Assembly (NCBI GenBank): GCA_016703125.1
Contig: JADJCR010000002.1
Coordinates: forward strand, 434,001-498,000
Direction: 5' to 3'
DNA from: Micrococcales bacterium
GTDB lineage: Bacteria; Actinomycetota; Actinomycetes; S36-B12; UBA10799
DNA length: 64,000 nucleotides
The notes under the pieces were generated by a model. It saw only the letters and a program-made list of their open reading frames with translations. It did no database searches and was not told where the DNA came from. Both the position numbers and the translations under genes were made by a program. Below, one piece after another: positions 38,423 to 46,525 of this stretch; within the stretch, counting starts at the first letter, position 1, and the number at the start of each line of letters is the position of its first letter.

Positions 38423-39124
38423 TCAGGCCGTCAGAGTCCCGCGGAGCACGCTGACCGTCGAGTGACCGGGGTCGCCGTCCAGCGGTTCATCGGAGACGTC
38501 GACCGCGGTGAAGGTCTGCAGGTCGACGCCGGGCGGCACCGGGAACGTGGCCTCGGTCTCGCCAGGTCCGAGGGACCCGAGCGCGATCAGGCCGCTGTCG
38601 TCAGGGCTCAGCAGCCAGACCTCGTAGAAACCCTCCGGACCCGCGAGATTGGTGGCCGTAACGGTGACCGTGTAGCCGTCGTCGGCGCGGTTCAGGGTCG
38701 CCTCGGCCTGGCTGCCGCCGCGGTCGGGGCCCTCCGGAAGCGGGCTGAGCGCCGCCGAGGCCACGACTTGCTCCGGGGTGTCCTGGCCGGTGATGACCGC
38801 CACTGACGCGCCGCCGATGAGGATTCCCGCCACCGCCGCGGCCACCAGTCCCCGCCAGCGCGGGCGGGCGGGGGCAGCGGTGCGGGGAGCCAGCGGGACG
38901 GGCTCGGCGGCCAACTGCTCGCGGATGCTCTCCCACACCTGCGGTGGTGGCTCCTGCAGGGTGCCCGGGCCGCCGGACGCGCGGCCGACCAGGACCACTT
39001 CGCGCAAGGAGTCCACCTCTGCCCGGCACCGTACGCAGGCAGCCACATGCTCCAGGCACGAGGGATCGACCCGCTCGCCGAGGCAGATCAGGGCGAGGTC
39101 CTCGGGGTCACAGTGCTGCTGCAT
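38423..39124 (-). CDS. rskA: Zinc-finger anti-sigma factor (RskA-like)
   Basis: The 233-residue protein has an N-terminal anti-sigma domain with H26-x3-C30-x2-C33 (HVAACVRC), one membrane helix (~91-112) and an extracellular C-terminal RskA domain (YTVTVTATNLAGPEGFYEVWLL). In mycobacteria RskA holds SigK at the membrane and is cleaved by regulated proteolysis. It overlaps the sigma gene by 17 bp, so the pair is made in balance. The gene name is by family and context; the exact orthology is not proven. Confidence 0.85.
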   Translation of the reverse strand: MQQHCDPEDLALICLGERVDPSCLEHVAACVRCRAEVDSLREVVLVGRASGGPGTLQEPPPQVWESIREQLAAEPVPLAPRTAAPARPRWRGLVAAAVAGILIGGASVAVITGQDTPEQVVASAALSPLPEGPDRGGSQAEATLNRADDGYTVTVTATNLAGPEGFYEVWLLSPDDSGLIALGSLGPGETEATFPVPPGVDLQTFTAVDVSDEPLDGDPGHSTVSVLRGTLTA

Positions 39125-39698
39125 GGGTCACCTCCAATCGTGCACGCAGTTTCAATAGGGAACGGCGGATATGGCTCTTCACGGTACCGAGCGGCAGTTC
39201 CAGTCGTTCAGCGATCTGCTGGTGGGTCAGGTCGTCGTAGAAAGCCAGTCGGATGATCTTCCCGGCGGGTTCGCCGAGCTGGTCGATCTCGTCGGCAACC
39301 GCCACTTGGTCCGTCACATCCGGGGAGTGGTGGGGGACCTCTGGCGGGTTGTCCAGCGGTACCTCGTCGCGGCGCTTGCGGTGGAAGTCGGCGATCCGGC
39401 GGCGGGTGATGGCCAGCAGCCACCCGGGGACATTGCCGGCCCCCGGATCGAAGGAGTGGCGGCTGCGCCACGCCGAGATGAAGACGGCCTGGGTGATGTC
39501 CTCGGCGTCGGCCGCCGACGGGACCGAGCGCAGCGCGACGGTGTAGACCAGCCTCGACCAACGCTCGTAGGCCTGCGCCAGTGCGGACTCGTCCCCCGCC
39601 GCCAGTAGCCGCCCGATTTCAGCGACATCAACTTCCGGCATGGGGCGAGTGTCCCACATGGCGCAGGCCTCGCGAACGGGTGAAGCGATCACAGTCAT
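39108..39698 (-). CDS. sigK: ECF sigma factor (SigK-like)
   Basis: The 196-residue protein has region 2 (LVYTVALRSVPSAADAEDITQAVFISAW) spanning ~50-80 and region 4 with the helix-turn-helix HQQIAERLELPLGTVKSHI near the C-terminus. It has no extra SnoaL-like domain. The ATG at 39698 has AGGTG nine bases upstream; ATG 39641 is an alternative that gives 177 residues. It lies between a FAS1-domain gene upstream and its anti-sigma factor downstream, the same set as the mycobacterial SigK regulon (MPT70/MPT83, SigK, RskA). Confidence 0.87.
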   Translation of the reverse strand: MTVIASPVREACAMWDTRPMPEVDVAEIGRLLAAGDESALAQAYERWSRLVYTVALRSVPSAADAEDITQAVFISAWRSRHSFDPGAGNVPGWLLAITRRRIADFHRKRRDEVPLDNPPEVPHHSPDVTDQVAVADEIDQLGEPAGKIIRLAFYDDLTHQQIAERLELPLGTVKSHIRRSLLKLRARLEVTHAAAL

Positions 39699-39717
39699 GT
39701 CACTTCACCTGCGGGGA

Positions 39718-40345
39718 TCACCCGGCCGGGTTGGCGGGCAGCAGCACCTGGTTGATGCCGTGCGCGATCTGCCGGTTGCCCTTGTTGATGTCGGCCTGGA
39801 CGACCTTCGCGTTCTTGGTGACCGAGGCGCCGTCCTTGATGAAGACCTTGCCCTTCTTCACGGCCACCGTAAGGCGCTTGCCCTGGGCCGTCTTCAGTTT
39901 GGCGCCGTCGGACTTCGCGGCCATCTTGGCGGTGATGGGCTTGCCCGGCACCACGTGGTAGAGCAGGATGTCCTCGATGGCATCGATGCTGAAGGCCGCG
40001 GCGATCGTCTGGAAGGCCGCCTGCTCGGAGGCCGGCTTAGTCCCGGTGAGTCCGGTCACCAGGCCCATGAACGCCCGGTCCTGCGGGGCGAACGCGGTCA
40101 GCCGGGTCTTGCCCTTGGTGAGTACGGACACCGGGCTGTCGGGCTTGGCGCCGATGACTGCGAGCACCGCCTCGGTGAGGATGTCGTAGTCCTTGCCGTT
40201 GTTGTCGCCGGTGTCCTGGTCGACCAGAACACCCGCCAGTGGGGCGGTGCCAGCCTTGGCGGCTGGGGGCCAGCGCCAGGCCGAGGCCCAGTGCGGTGGT
40301 GGCTGCGACCGCGGTGCCCGCGGCCAGTGTGCGCTTGATGGTCAT
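39718..40345 (-). CDS. Secreted fasciclin (FAS1) domain protein, one frameshift
   Basis: Reconstructed as ~208 residues: signal peptide (~1-28), short linker, and one FAS1 domain with the TAFAPQDRAFMGL (H1) and LLYHVVPGKPITA (H2) boxes and a C-terminal INQVLLP. The frame breaks in the GCCCCC run near 40266; removing one C joins LALAPAAKAGTAPL to the domain. The indel is probably a sequence error. FAS1 proteins such as MPT70/MPT83 are surface adhesion or scaffold proteins controlled by SigK. An AGGAGG site precedes ATG 40345, and a SigK-like promoter lies upstream. Confidence 0.83.
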
Positions 40346-40375
40346 GTTTCCTCCTGTGAGTGGGTTACACAGAGG

Positions 40376-40404
40376 AGTTCGCAGGGCGCCTAGGATTTGG
40401 ATGC
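40376..40404 (-). promoter_or_regulatory. Candidate SigK-type promoter of the FAS1-sigma-anti-sigma operon
   Basis: On the minus strand GCATCC (40404-40399) and CGAACT (40381-40376) are spaced by 17 bp, close to the known mycobacterial SigK consensus of a CCATCC -35 and a CGAAT-type -10. It is ~30 bp upstream of the FAS1 start. The match is by eye, so moderate confidence. Confidence 0.55.
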
Positions 40405-40445
40405 AGCGATTTTGGAACGATTTTGACGCGTGTGTCGTGGACAGC

Positions 40446-41405
40446 TCAGCGCGCCTCGAACTCCACGGTCTCGGCCAGCCCAGTCCGCAGGTCGCGGGCG
40501 AACCAGCCGAGTTCGGCCATCGCTTTGGCCGGGGACCCGAGGTACGACGCACGGGAGACCCGCAGTGACTCGGCCCGGTACGTCGACGGCAGCGCCACCG
40601 CCCGTTCAACCAGACCCATCAGCCGGGCGCTGGACCCGACCACCGGATCTGGCAGGACGATCGGCGCCTTCCCGCCGGCGATCTCGGCGGTGATCCGCAG
40701 GACCTCGACGAGGCTGGTCTGCGGACCGGCCAGCATATAGGCCTCACCGGCCCGGCCGCGTTCCATGGCCAGCACGTGCCCGTGGGCGATGTCGTCGACA
40801 TGTGCCATGCACAGGCGCAGGCCTGCCGGGGCCGGTACCCGGTGACCGCGGGCGGTTCGGCGGATCAACTCGCCGACCTGGCTGGTGTCGCCCGGTCCGT
40901 AGATGGCGCCCGGCATCACGGTGACGACGTCGAGGCCGCGGTCCGCGTACTGGTCGGCGATCCGATGGGCCTGGGCCTTCGTGTGGTCGTACACCGACAG
41001 GTGCTCCCCGGTGTAGGTGTAGGTCTCGTCGCGAACCTCACCGTGGGTGTCGGAGTTCACCGCCAGCGTCGAGGTGTAGACGATCCGGGGGACCTCGGCC
41101 TCCTGCGCGGCGTCGAGGGCGTTGCGGGTGCCTTGCACGTTCGTGGCCCAGCCGCGCTCGGGGTGGTCGCTGCCGACCTCGTACCACCCCGCCACATGGA
41201 ACACCCCGTCGGCGCCGCGGAACGCCTCGATCAGGGAGGTGCGGGAGGTCACGTCCCCCGGCACCACCTGCACGCCCAGGTCCCGCAGCGCCCCGGCTTT
41301 CTCGGGCGACCGCACCACCGCCACCACTTCATGGCCCGCGTGCCGCAACTCGGCGGCCAGGTGGCCCCCGACGAAGCCCGTGGCGCCGGTCAGCGCGTAT
41401 CGCAT
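40446..41405 (-). CDS. NAD-dependent epimerase/dehydratase (dihydroflavonol reductase-like SDR)
   Basis: The 319-residue extended SDR has TGATGFVGGHLAAEL (NAD-binding), the strand GVFHVAGWYEVG, an active-site Tyr-Lys pair in YDHTKAQ, and VMPGAIYGPGD. It is most like atypical SDRs of the dihydroflavonol/3-beta-HSD-like group; substrate unknown. It starts five bases after the stop of the sugar dehydrogenase gene on the same strand, so the two are likely cotranscribed. A longer frame upstream is read through that gene in another frame and is rejected. Confidence 0.87.
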   Translation of the reverse strand: MRYALTGATGFVGGHLAAELRHAGHEVVAVVRSPEKAGALRDLGVQVVPGDVTSRTSLIEAFRGADGVFHVAGWYEVGSDHPERGWATNVQGTRNALDAAQEAEVPRIVYTSTLAVNSDTHGEVRDETYTYTGEHLSVYDHTKAQAHRIADQYADRGLDVVTVMPGAIYGPGDTSQVGELIRRTARGHRVPAPAGLRLCMAHVDDIAHGHVLAMERGRAGEAYMLAGPQTSLVEVLRITAEIAGGKAPIVLPDPVVGSSARLMGLVERAVALPSTYRAESLRVSRASYLGSPAKAMAELGWFARDLRTGLAETVEFEAR

Positions 41406-41410
41406 GGCAC

Positions 41411-42406
41411 TCAGGCCACGAGGCGCAGAAGGCGCCCGTCGATGGTGGTGAGCAGCAGTTCCCCCCGGCGGTCCAGACCGAATGACGTGAGACCGTCGGC
41501 GCTGGCGATGCGCTTGCTCTTCCCGTCGCGGTACGCCCAGATCCGGCCGCTGCCGAAGTCGCCGTACACATACCAGCCGCGCAGTGATGGGATCGCCTCC
41601 CCGCGGTAGACGTATCCGCCGGTGATGCTTTGTCCCTTGCCGCGGGGGTAGGACAGCACTGGCGGCGTGGGCGAGCGCCCGTCGCACCGGTCCGGGTTGT
41701 AGGAGCGTCTGCCCTCCCGGCAGGACCAGCCGAAGTCCACGAGCGGGGAGTCGACGGCCATCCGGTCGACCTCCTCGACCGCGTTCTGCCCGACGTCCCC
41801 GATCCAGATCTGATCGGTGACCGGGTCGATACTGAACCGCCACGGGTTGCGCAGACCGTAGGCGATCACCGGGCTGCTGCGGCGAGGGTTGCCCGCCGGG
41901 ATGCAGTACCTCTTGGCGCCGCACGTCGGGTCGATCCGCAGGATCTTCCCGCGCAGGTCACTGAGTCTGCCGGCCGCCCCGAAGGGGTCCCCAGCGCCGC
42001 CACCGTCACCGGTGGAGATGTACAGCAGCCCCTTGTGGAGCTGCACCTGCCCACCGTTGTGGTTGGCGTACTCGGGGTGCTTGATCCGGATGATCTTGCG
42101 TTGCCCCCCGCCCTTCGTGAAGCGGGACACCTGCAGAGCGCCCTCGCCGTCGGTATACGCCGCGTAGAACCGTTTGGCGTCGATGCGTGCCATGGACAGC
42201 AGGCCCCCTTCGCCGTCACTGGACACCGGGACGCGGAACCAGGTCCGCGGCTGGCCCTTCGTGGGTACCTTCACGATCCGCCCGGGCTTCTCCGTGACGA
42301 ACAGCGTCCCGCTCGGGGCGGAGACGACACTGGTCGGCTGGTTCAGCCCGGTGACAACCGGATTGACGTCGACCATGGACAGTGCGAGCAGCGACTCGGC
42401 GAGCAT
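41411..42406 (-). CDS. PQQ-dependent sugar dehydrogenase-like beta-propeller (GDH/hedgehog-interacting type)
   Basis: The 331-residue protein is a six-bladed propeller with GLNQPTSVVSAPSG, a DGEGGLLSMA blade, HNGGQVQL, YISTGDGGGAGDP, AYGLRNPWRFSID and IGDVGQNAVEEVDR. These are the soluble glucose/sorbosone dehydrogenase signatures including the PQQ-facing His/Arg residues. A clear signal peptide is lacking at the chosen start, which would be unusual for a periplasmic-type enzyme; an upstream start was not found. The reaction is probably aldose or aldehyde oxidation if PQQ is present. The epimerase gene follows after five bases. Confidence 0.82.
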   Translation of the reverse strand: MLAESLLALSMVDVNPVVTGLNQPTSVVSAPSGTLFVTEKPGRIVKVPTKGQPRTWFRVPVSSDGEGGLLSMARIDAKRFYAAYTDGEGALQVSRFTKGGGQRKIIRIKHPEYANHNGGQVQLHKGLLYISTGDGGGAGDPFGAAGRLSDLRGKILRIDPTCGAKRYCIPAGNPRRSSPVIAYGLRNPWRFSIDPVTDQIWIGDVGQNAVEEVDRMAVDSPLVDFGWSCREGRRSYNPDRCDGRSPTPPVLSYPRGKGQSITGGYVYRGEAIPSLRGWYVYGDFGSGRIWAYRDGKSKRIASADGLTSFGLDRRGELLLTTIDGRLLRLVA

Positions 42407-42436
42407 GGGGTCAGCCTAGGCACGCCCGCCACGGCG

Positions 42437-43498
42437 TCAGGCAGCCGCCACCTTGTGGGAGTTGCGCCGCCAGACCAGGAACGTGCCCACGCCCAGGAAG
42501 ACCTGCGGCACCCACGAGCAGGCGCGCCACACCAGCGTGGCCGCCAGGGCGTCGTTCTGGTCCATCCCGAAGGCGACCAGCAGCGCGGTGAGGGCCGCGT
42601 CGACAGTGCCCAATCCGCCCGGAGTGAGCGGGATCATGGTGCCGAGCCGGGAGATGGCGAAAGCGGCGAAGGCCTCCGCGGCGGTCAGGCCGGACGACCG
42701 GCCGTCGGAGACCGCGCGGATGGCTACGAACAGGATCAGGTACTGCCCGAAGATCATCCCGAAGTTGGACAGCGTGATGGAAGCCCAGTGCTTGGACACC
42801 ACGCCCACGATCTGCGACCGGAAGTCCAGCACCTGCTGCACGACGTCGATGTCCTTGTGGAAACGGTGCAGGAAGGGGTTCGCTATCCGCTGTCCGATGG
42901 AGCCGATCTTGGCGGCGAGTTCCTCACTGCGCAGGATCAGGGCGAAGATCACCACCGCACCCACGATGGCGATCACGCCGACAACAGCCGCAGTCAGGTA
43001 CTGATCGGGGTTCTCACCGCTGACGAACAAGAGCACGACCCCGATGACCGGCAACCCGAGCGTCATGAAGACGCTCCACACGCTGGTGATCGCGATGCCC
43101 GTGGCGGCCGCCGCGGAGGAGACCTTGTACGTGGCGAGCATGGCGTACTGGACGCCCAAGCCGACTGCGCCGCCGGCGGGCACGGCGTTGGAGATGGTGA
43201 ACGAGGTCTGCCGCACCACGAAAGCCGGCCGGTACTTCAACCCGGGGATGGCCGCCATCAGGGGGAAGACGTAGACCCACAGGTTGACCAGGATCGCCAG
43301 CACCAGGGCGGCCTTGTCGGCGTTGGTCATGTCCTGCACGGCGTCCCAGGCGTCCTGGTAGTTGCCGAGTTTCGGAAGGATTCCGGCGAAGACGATGACC
43401 AGCGTCACCAGCGTGACGGCCCCGGCGATCAGGCTCTTCTTCTTGTCCAGCTTGGGGATGTCGGGGTCCACCCGGGACGCGGCGGGATCGTCAGTCAC
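42437..43498 (-). CDS. Lysylphosphatidylglycerol synthase TM region-like membrane protein (UPF0104)
   Basis: The 353-residue protein has about eight membrane helices and the LPG_synthase_TM pattern: PAGGAVGLGVQYAML early and PLTPGGLGTVDAALTALLVAFG late. Without the catalytic GNAT domain such proteins are thought to be lipid or isoprenoid-linked flippases, but the substrate is unknown. The start GTG 43498 is five bases downstream of the ROK stop region on the same strand, so it may be cotranscribed with the ROK kinase and channel genes upstream. Confidence 0.82.
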   Translation of the reverse strand: MTDDPAASRVDPDIPKLDKKKSLIAGAVTLVTLVIVFAGILPKLGNYQDAWDAVQDMTNADKAALVLAILVNLWVYVFPLMAAIPGLKYRPAFVVRQTSFTISNAVPAGGAVGLGVQYAMLATYKVSSAAAATGIAITSVWSVFMTLGLPVIGVVLLFVSGENPDQYLTAAVVGVIAIVGAVVIFALILRSEELAAKIGSIGQRIANPFLHRFHKDIDVVQQVLDFRSQIVGVVSKHWASITLSNFGMIFGQYLILFVAIRAVSDGRSSGLTAAEAFAAFAISRLGTMIPLTPGGLGTVDAALTALLVAFGMDQNDALAATLVWRACSWVPQVFLGVGTFLVWRRNSHKVAAA

Positions 43499-43502
43499 GT
43501 GC

Positions 43503-44243
43503 TCACCGTGCCATATCCAGGTCCCACACCCGCACACCCCCGAGGATCCCGGCGAGATTGGGCACGATGGTCACGTCGTTGCCGAGGTCGGTGGTCAGAT
43601 GTTTGGCGTTGCCGCCGCCGACATACAGGTGGTCCCAGCAGAAGACCGGTCGCAGGCCGTCGACCGTGGCCAGGATCCTTCGCGACCAGGTCTTGGCGCC
43701 GAGCCGCTTGAGTTGTGCCTTGCCCATCCACGTGTCGTAGGTGTGGCCCTTGCGCACCGGGGCGTGCGACATCTCCAAGTGCGGCGCCAGTCGCCCCCCG
43801 TCGTACATCGCGCAACCCAGTCCCGTGCCGAGGGTGAAGACCACCTCCAGCCCCGTCCCGCGGATGACGGCGGCGCCCTGCACCTCCGCATCGTTGAGTA
43901 CCCGCACCGGCACGGCGAACTCCGCCTCCAGCACAGCGCCCGCGTCCCAGTGCCGCCATGCAGCGTCGAGCGCGGGATCCTTGTGGCTGTACGGGCCGCG
44001 CAGGTTCGGGTAGTGCGGCGTGACCACGACCACGCCGTGCCGGATCATCCCCGGCATCCCGACGGTCACCCGGTCGAAGCGCGGCATGTCCGCGGCCAGT
44101 CCGAGCAACACCTTCACGAACCGCTGCGGCGACAGCGGGTAGGGGGTCTTGATCCGGACGCGCTCGGCGACCAGTGCACCGTCACGGTCGACCACCCCGG
44201 CTTTGATCCCCGATCCCCCGCAGTCGATTCCCAATGTGCGCAT
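43503..44243 (-). CDS. ROK-family kinase, polyphosphate glucokinase-like
   Basis: The 246-residue protein has the ROK phosphate-1 motif GIDCGGSGIKAGVV, the sugar-binding LNDAEVQGAAV and the GTGLGCAMYDGG adenosine motif. The zinc-finger of repressor-type ROK proteins is absent. Length and pattern are those of polyphosphate/ATP glucokinases (PpgK), but the usual E-x-G-H is EMSHAP, so substrate specificity is uncertain. With PPK2 and a PPi-type PFK in the same window, a polyphosphate-using sugar kinase is plausible. It is downstream of an ion-channel gene on the same strand. Confidence 0.75.
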   Translation of the reverse strand: MRTLGIDCGGSGIKAGVVDRDGALVAERVRIKTPYPLSPQRFVKVLLGLAADMPRFDRVTVGMPGMIRHGVVVVTPHYPNLRGPYSHKDPALDAAWRHWDAGAVLEAEFAVPVRVLNDAEVQGAAVIRGTGLEVVFTLGTGLGCAMYDGGRLAPHLEMSHAPVRKGHTYDTWMGKAQLKRLGAKTWSRRILATVDGLRPVFCWDHLYVGGGNAKHLTTDLGNDVTIVPNLAGILGGVRVWDLDMAR

Positions 44244-44270
44244 GGGGCCAAGCCTGCCCGACGCGGGCTG

Positions 44271-44999
44271 TCAGGTGCCCGGTGGCTGGTCCGGGGTGGG
44301 GGGTGACTGGAACCCGGGCATCCGCCAGGCGTTGACGATCTTCGCCAGTGCCGTGACCAGGAACAACTGCCCGACGATCGCCTCCAGCACGGCCACCGAC
44401 TGCCCGGGGTTCGCCGCCGGGACGAGGTTCCCGTAGCCGGTGGTGGTGAGGGTGATGAAGCTGAAGAAGAGGAAGTCGGCGTTGTCCCCGTGGCCGGCGG
44501 CGCCGAAGAAGGCCGGGTCGGTCTGCCAGACGGAAATCGCCCGGTAGCTGAACGCGAACATCATCCCCAGCATCACGTAGATGCACACCGCGCCGAGGAC
44601 CGTTCGCACGTCGACCATGGAGCGGCGCAATAGGTGTCGCACGATGACCAGCGGTGCCACGAGGTAGAGCACCACGCTGACGAGCGCGAGCCACCGGGTC
44701 ACAGTCGCGTCGAAGGAGTAGACGACGTTGAACAGGGCCGCGGTCACCACCAGCACTGCGGTGGCCAGGCAGGCCCAACCGGCGACGCGCTGGGCGTTGC
44801 GGGACTCGGAGACGGAGAACGTCAACCACAGGGTGAGCAGTTGCACGAGCATGACGACCGCGATCCCCTCCGGGCCGTCGGCGTACACCGACGCGACATA
44901 GGCCAGGCCCAGCAGGAGCAGCACGAATCCGTACCTGTTGTCCGAATCCTGGTTGGTGAGGACGCCGACAAGGTGAGCCGCCGGACGCTGGCGTGCCAT
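44271..44999 (-). CDS. Two-pore-helix ion channel (K+ channel family)
   Basis: The 242-residue protein has about six hydrophobic helices and a pore loop with the filter TLTTTGYGNLVP close to the C-terminus. It lacks an RCK domain and a charged S4, so it is a pore-only or voltage-insensitive Ion_trans_2 channel. It lies three bases downstream of the aquaporin gene and upstream of the ROK kinase gene, all on the minus strand, suggesting an osmotic/ion-balance operon with the aquaporin. Confidence 0.83.
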   Translation of the reverse strand: MARQRPAAHLVGVLTNQDSDNRYGFVLLLLGLAYVASVYADGPEGIAVVMLVQLLTLWLTFSVSESRNAQRVAGWACLATAVLVVTAALFNVVYSFDATVTRWLALVSVVLYLVAPLVIVRHLLRRSMVDVRTVLGAVCIYVMLGMMFAFSYRAISVWQTDPAFFGAAGHGDNADFLFFSFITLTTTGYGNLVPAANPGQSVAVLEAIVGQLFLVTALAKIVNAWRMPGFQSPPTPDQPPGT

Positions 45000-45002
45000 C
45001 GT

Positions 45003-45812
45003 CTACAGGCCGGCGGGATCGGATTGGCTGAGTGTGCCCTGCGCGGCCGCGGCACCACCTTTAGTCGGCTTCCCGCGCAGGATCCATTCGAAGAACACCG
45101 CGACCATCGCCCCGACCAAGGGTCCAACCAGGTAGGCCCAGTACGAGGTGAAGTCCCAGCCGACGAGGGCGGGAGCGAACGATCGCATGGGGTTCATCGA
45201 GGCTCCCGTGACCGGCGCCCCCCAGACGGAGACCAGCCCGATGTAGCTGCCCACCGCGATGGCCCCGGCGATGCCGATGTTGCGCGCCCCCGTGGCGGTG
45301 CCGAGGATGACGCTGACCAGCCCGGCTGTCAGCAAGGCCTCCATGCTCGCCGCACCGAATGCGCTGACGCCCGCGGCGGGGACGGTGGCGCCGGCCATGA
45401 TGCCCCCGAAGCTCCACTGCAGCAGTAGGCAGGCCAGCACCGCGCCGACGAACTGCGCCGCGATGTACCCGGGCACCCGTAGCCAAGGGAAGTTGCCGCG
45501 CACGGCGAATGCGATCGTGACGGCCGGGTTGAGGTGGGCGCCGCTGATGGTGCCCATGAAGAAGATGATCCCCATGACCATCATTCCGGGGGCCAGGGCC
45601 TTCATCGCCAGCGTGAGGTCGGAGCCGAAGACCTGCGCCCCGACGACGCCCGCGCCCGCGGCGACGACAACCAGCAGGAACGTCCCCCAGGCCTCGCTGA
45701 ACAGCCGGCGGTATTCAAGGCTGGTGTCGTCGAACTGCCGCGCGTCTTCGACCTGCCGGTGGAACCGCTCTTCCAGCAGGCGGACGAGCGGCTCCCCGCC
45801 GTTCTCACTCAT
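45003..45812 (-). CDS. MIP-family aquaporin
   Basis: The 269-residue protein has six helices and both half-helix motifs: GAHLNPAVT (NPA) and GASMNPMRSF (NPM in place of the second NPA). An N-terminal acidic extension of ~35 residues precedes the first helix. The NPM variant is seen in some MIPs with altered selectivity. It should conduct water or a small neutral solute. The ATG 45812 is used; upstream in-frame starts have no ribosome site. It is followed by a K+ channel gene after three bases. Confidence 0.87.
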   Translation of the reverse strand: MSENGGEPLVRLLEERFHRQVEDARQFDDTSLEYRRLFSEAWGTFLLVVVAAGAGVVGAQVFGSDLTLAMKALAPGMMVMGIIFFMGTISGAHLNPAVTIAFAVRGNFPWLRVPGYIAAQFVGAVLACLLLQWSFGGIMAGATVPAAGVSAFGAASMEALLTAGLVSVILGTATGARNIGIAGAIAVGSYIGLVSVWGAPVTGASMNPMRSFAPALVGWDFTSYWAYLVGPLVGAMVAVFFEWILRGKPTKGGAAAAQGTLSQSDPAGL

Positions 45813-45956
45813 GAGCCACACGGTGTCCCACCTGATCATGGTCGGCAAGCATCGACGCGGTGTGTCGGGAGATCACGATCTCAGCGCGTTCCGGTCCGAG
45901 GGGTGTTGGTCGGGGCTTGCGGGAAGTACGATCATGCCGAGCCAAGGAGGCCGATC

Positions 45957-46259
45957 ATGCGCCGCACTCTCGTAACGATGTCCCTGGTGGCCGGACTGGC
46001 TGCACCCGCGGTGCTCGTCACCCCGGCGCAAGCAGCCACGTCCTTCCCGCGCAAGGCGGTCCAGCAGGCCATTGCCAACCAGATCCGCGAGGTCGTCGGG
46101 CAGAAGGCCACGGTCAAGTGCCCGGCCCGCAAGAACTGGGTCAAGGGCAAGGTCATGTTCTGCACCGCCACACCCACCAACGGGGCAGCCTCCTACCGCG
46201 TGAAGGTGACGCTGGGCAACCCGAAGACCTACACCTTCAAGTGGCTGAAGCTGGGCTGA
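45957..46259 (+). CDS. Small secreted DUF4333-like protein
   Basis: The 100-residue protein has a signal peptide (~1-27, ending AQA) and a compact domain with two Cys (VKCPARKNW and VMFCTATP) that probably form a disulfide, matching the DUF4333 pattern. Function unknown. AAGGAGG lies seven bases before ATG 45957, and TACGAT upstream may be its -10. It is a single-gene unit between the aquaporin and a direct-repeat region. Confidence 0.78.
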   Translation: MRRTLVTMSLVAGLAAPAVLVTPAQAATSFPRKAVQQAIANQIREVVGQKATVKCPARKNWVKGKVMFCTATPTNGAASYRVKVTLGNPKTYTFKWLKLG

Positions 46260-46281
46260 CCGGGGTCGGTCGCGCGCGCGG

Positions 46282-46436
46282 CCGGTTCGTTTCGCTCCCG
46301 CCTGCGGCTGGTCCGGGTCCGGGGTGCGCGCTGTGTGTAGCGGGGAGAGGTCCGGGCGTCGGGGAGCGATGCAACCGGTTCGTTTCGCTCCCGGGTAGCG
46401 GTTTCGCTCCCGCCTTCGGCTGGTCCGGGTCCGGGG
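46282..46436. repeat. Two imperfect direct repeats with GTTTCGCTCCCG core
   Basis: CCGGTTCGTTTCGCTCCCG begins both copies (46282-46324, 43 bp; 46375-46436, 62 bp), and both end GGCTGGTCCGGGTCCGGGG. The second carries an extra 19-bp segment repeating GTTTCGCTCCCG. The same core occurs near 3707. No gene is seen between 46260 and 46525 apart from a terminator. Confidence 0.7.
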
Positions 46437-46477
46437 AGGCTGGGAGGCGCCGGCCCACCAAGATCCGCCAGGAACGG

Positions 46478-46514
46478 CAGCACCCCGGCCACCGTGACGG
46501 CAACCGGGGTGCTG
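46478..46514 (-). terminator. Terminator of the FadE5-like gene
   Basis: CAGCACCCCGG (46478-46488) pairs perfectly with CCGGGGTGCTG (46504-46514) across a 15-nt loop, twelve bases after the minus-strand stop. There is no T tract. Confidence 0.65.
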
Positions 46515-46525
46515 GCTCTCCAGAT

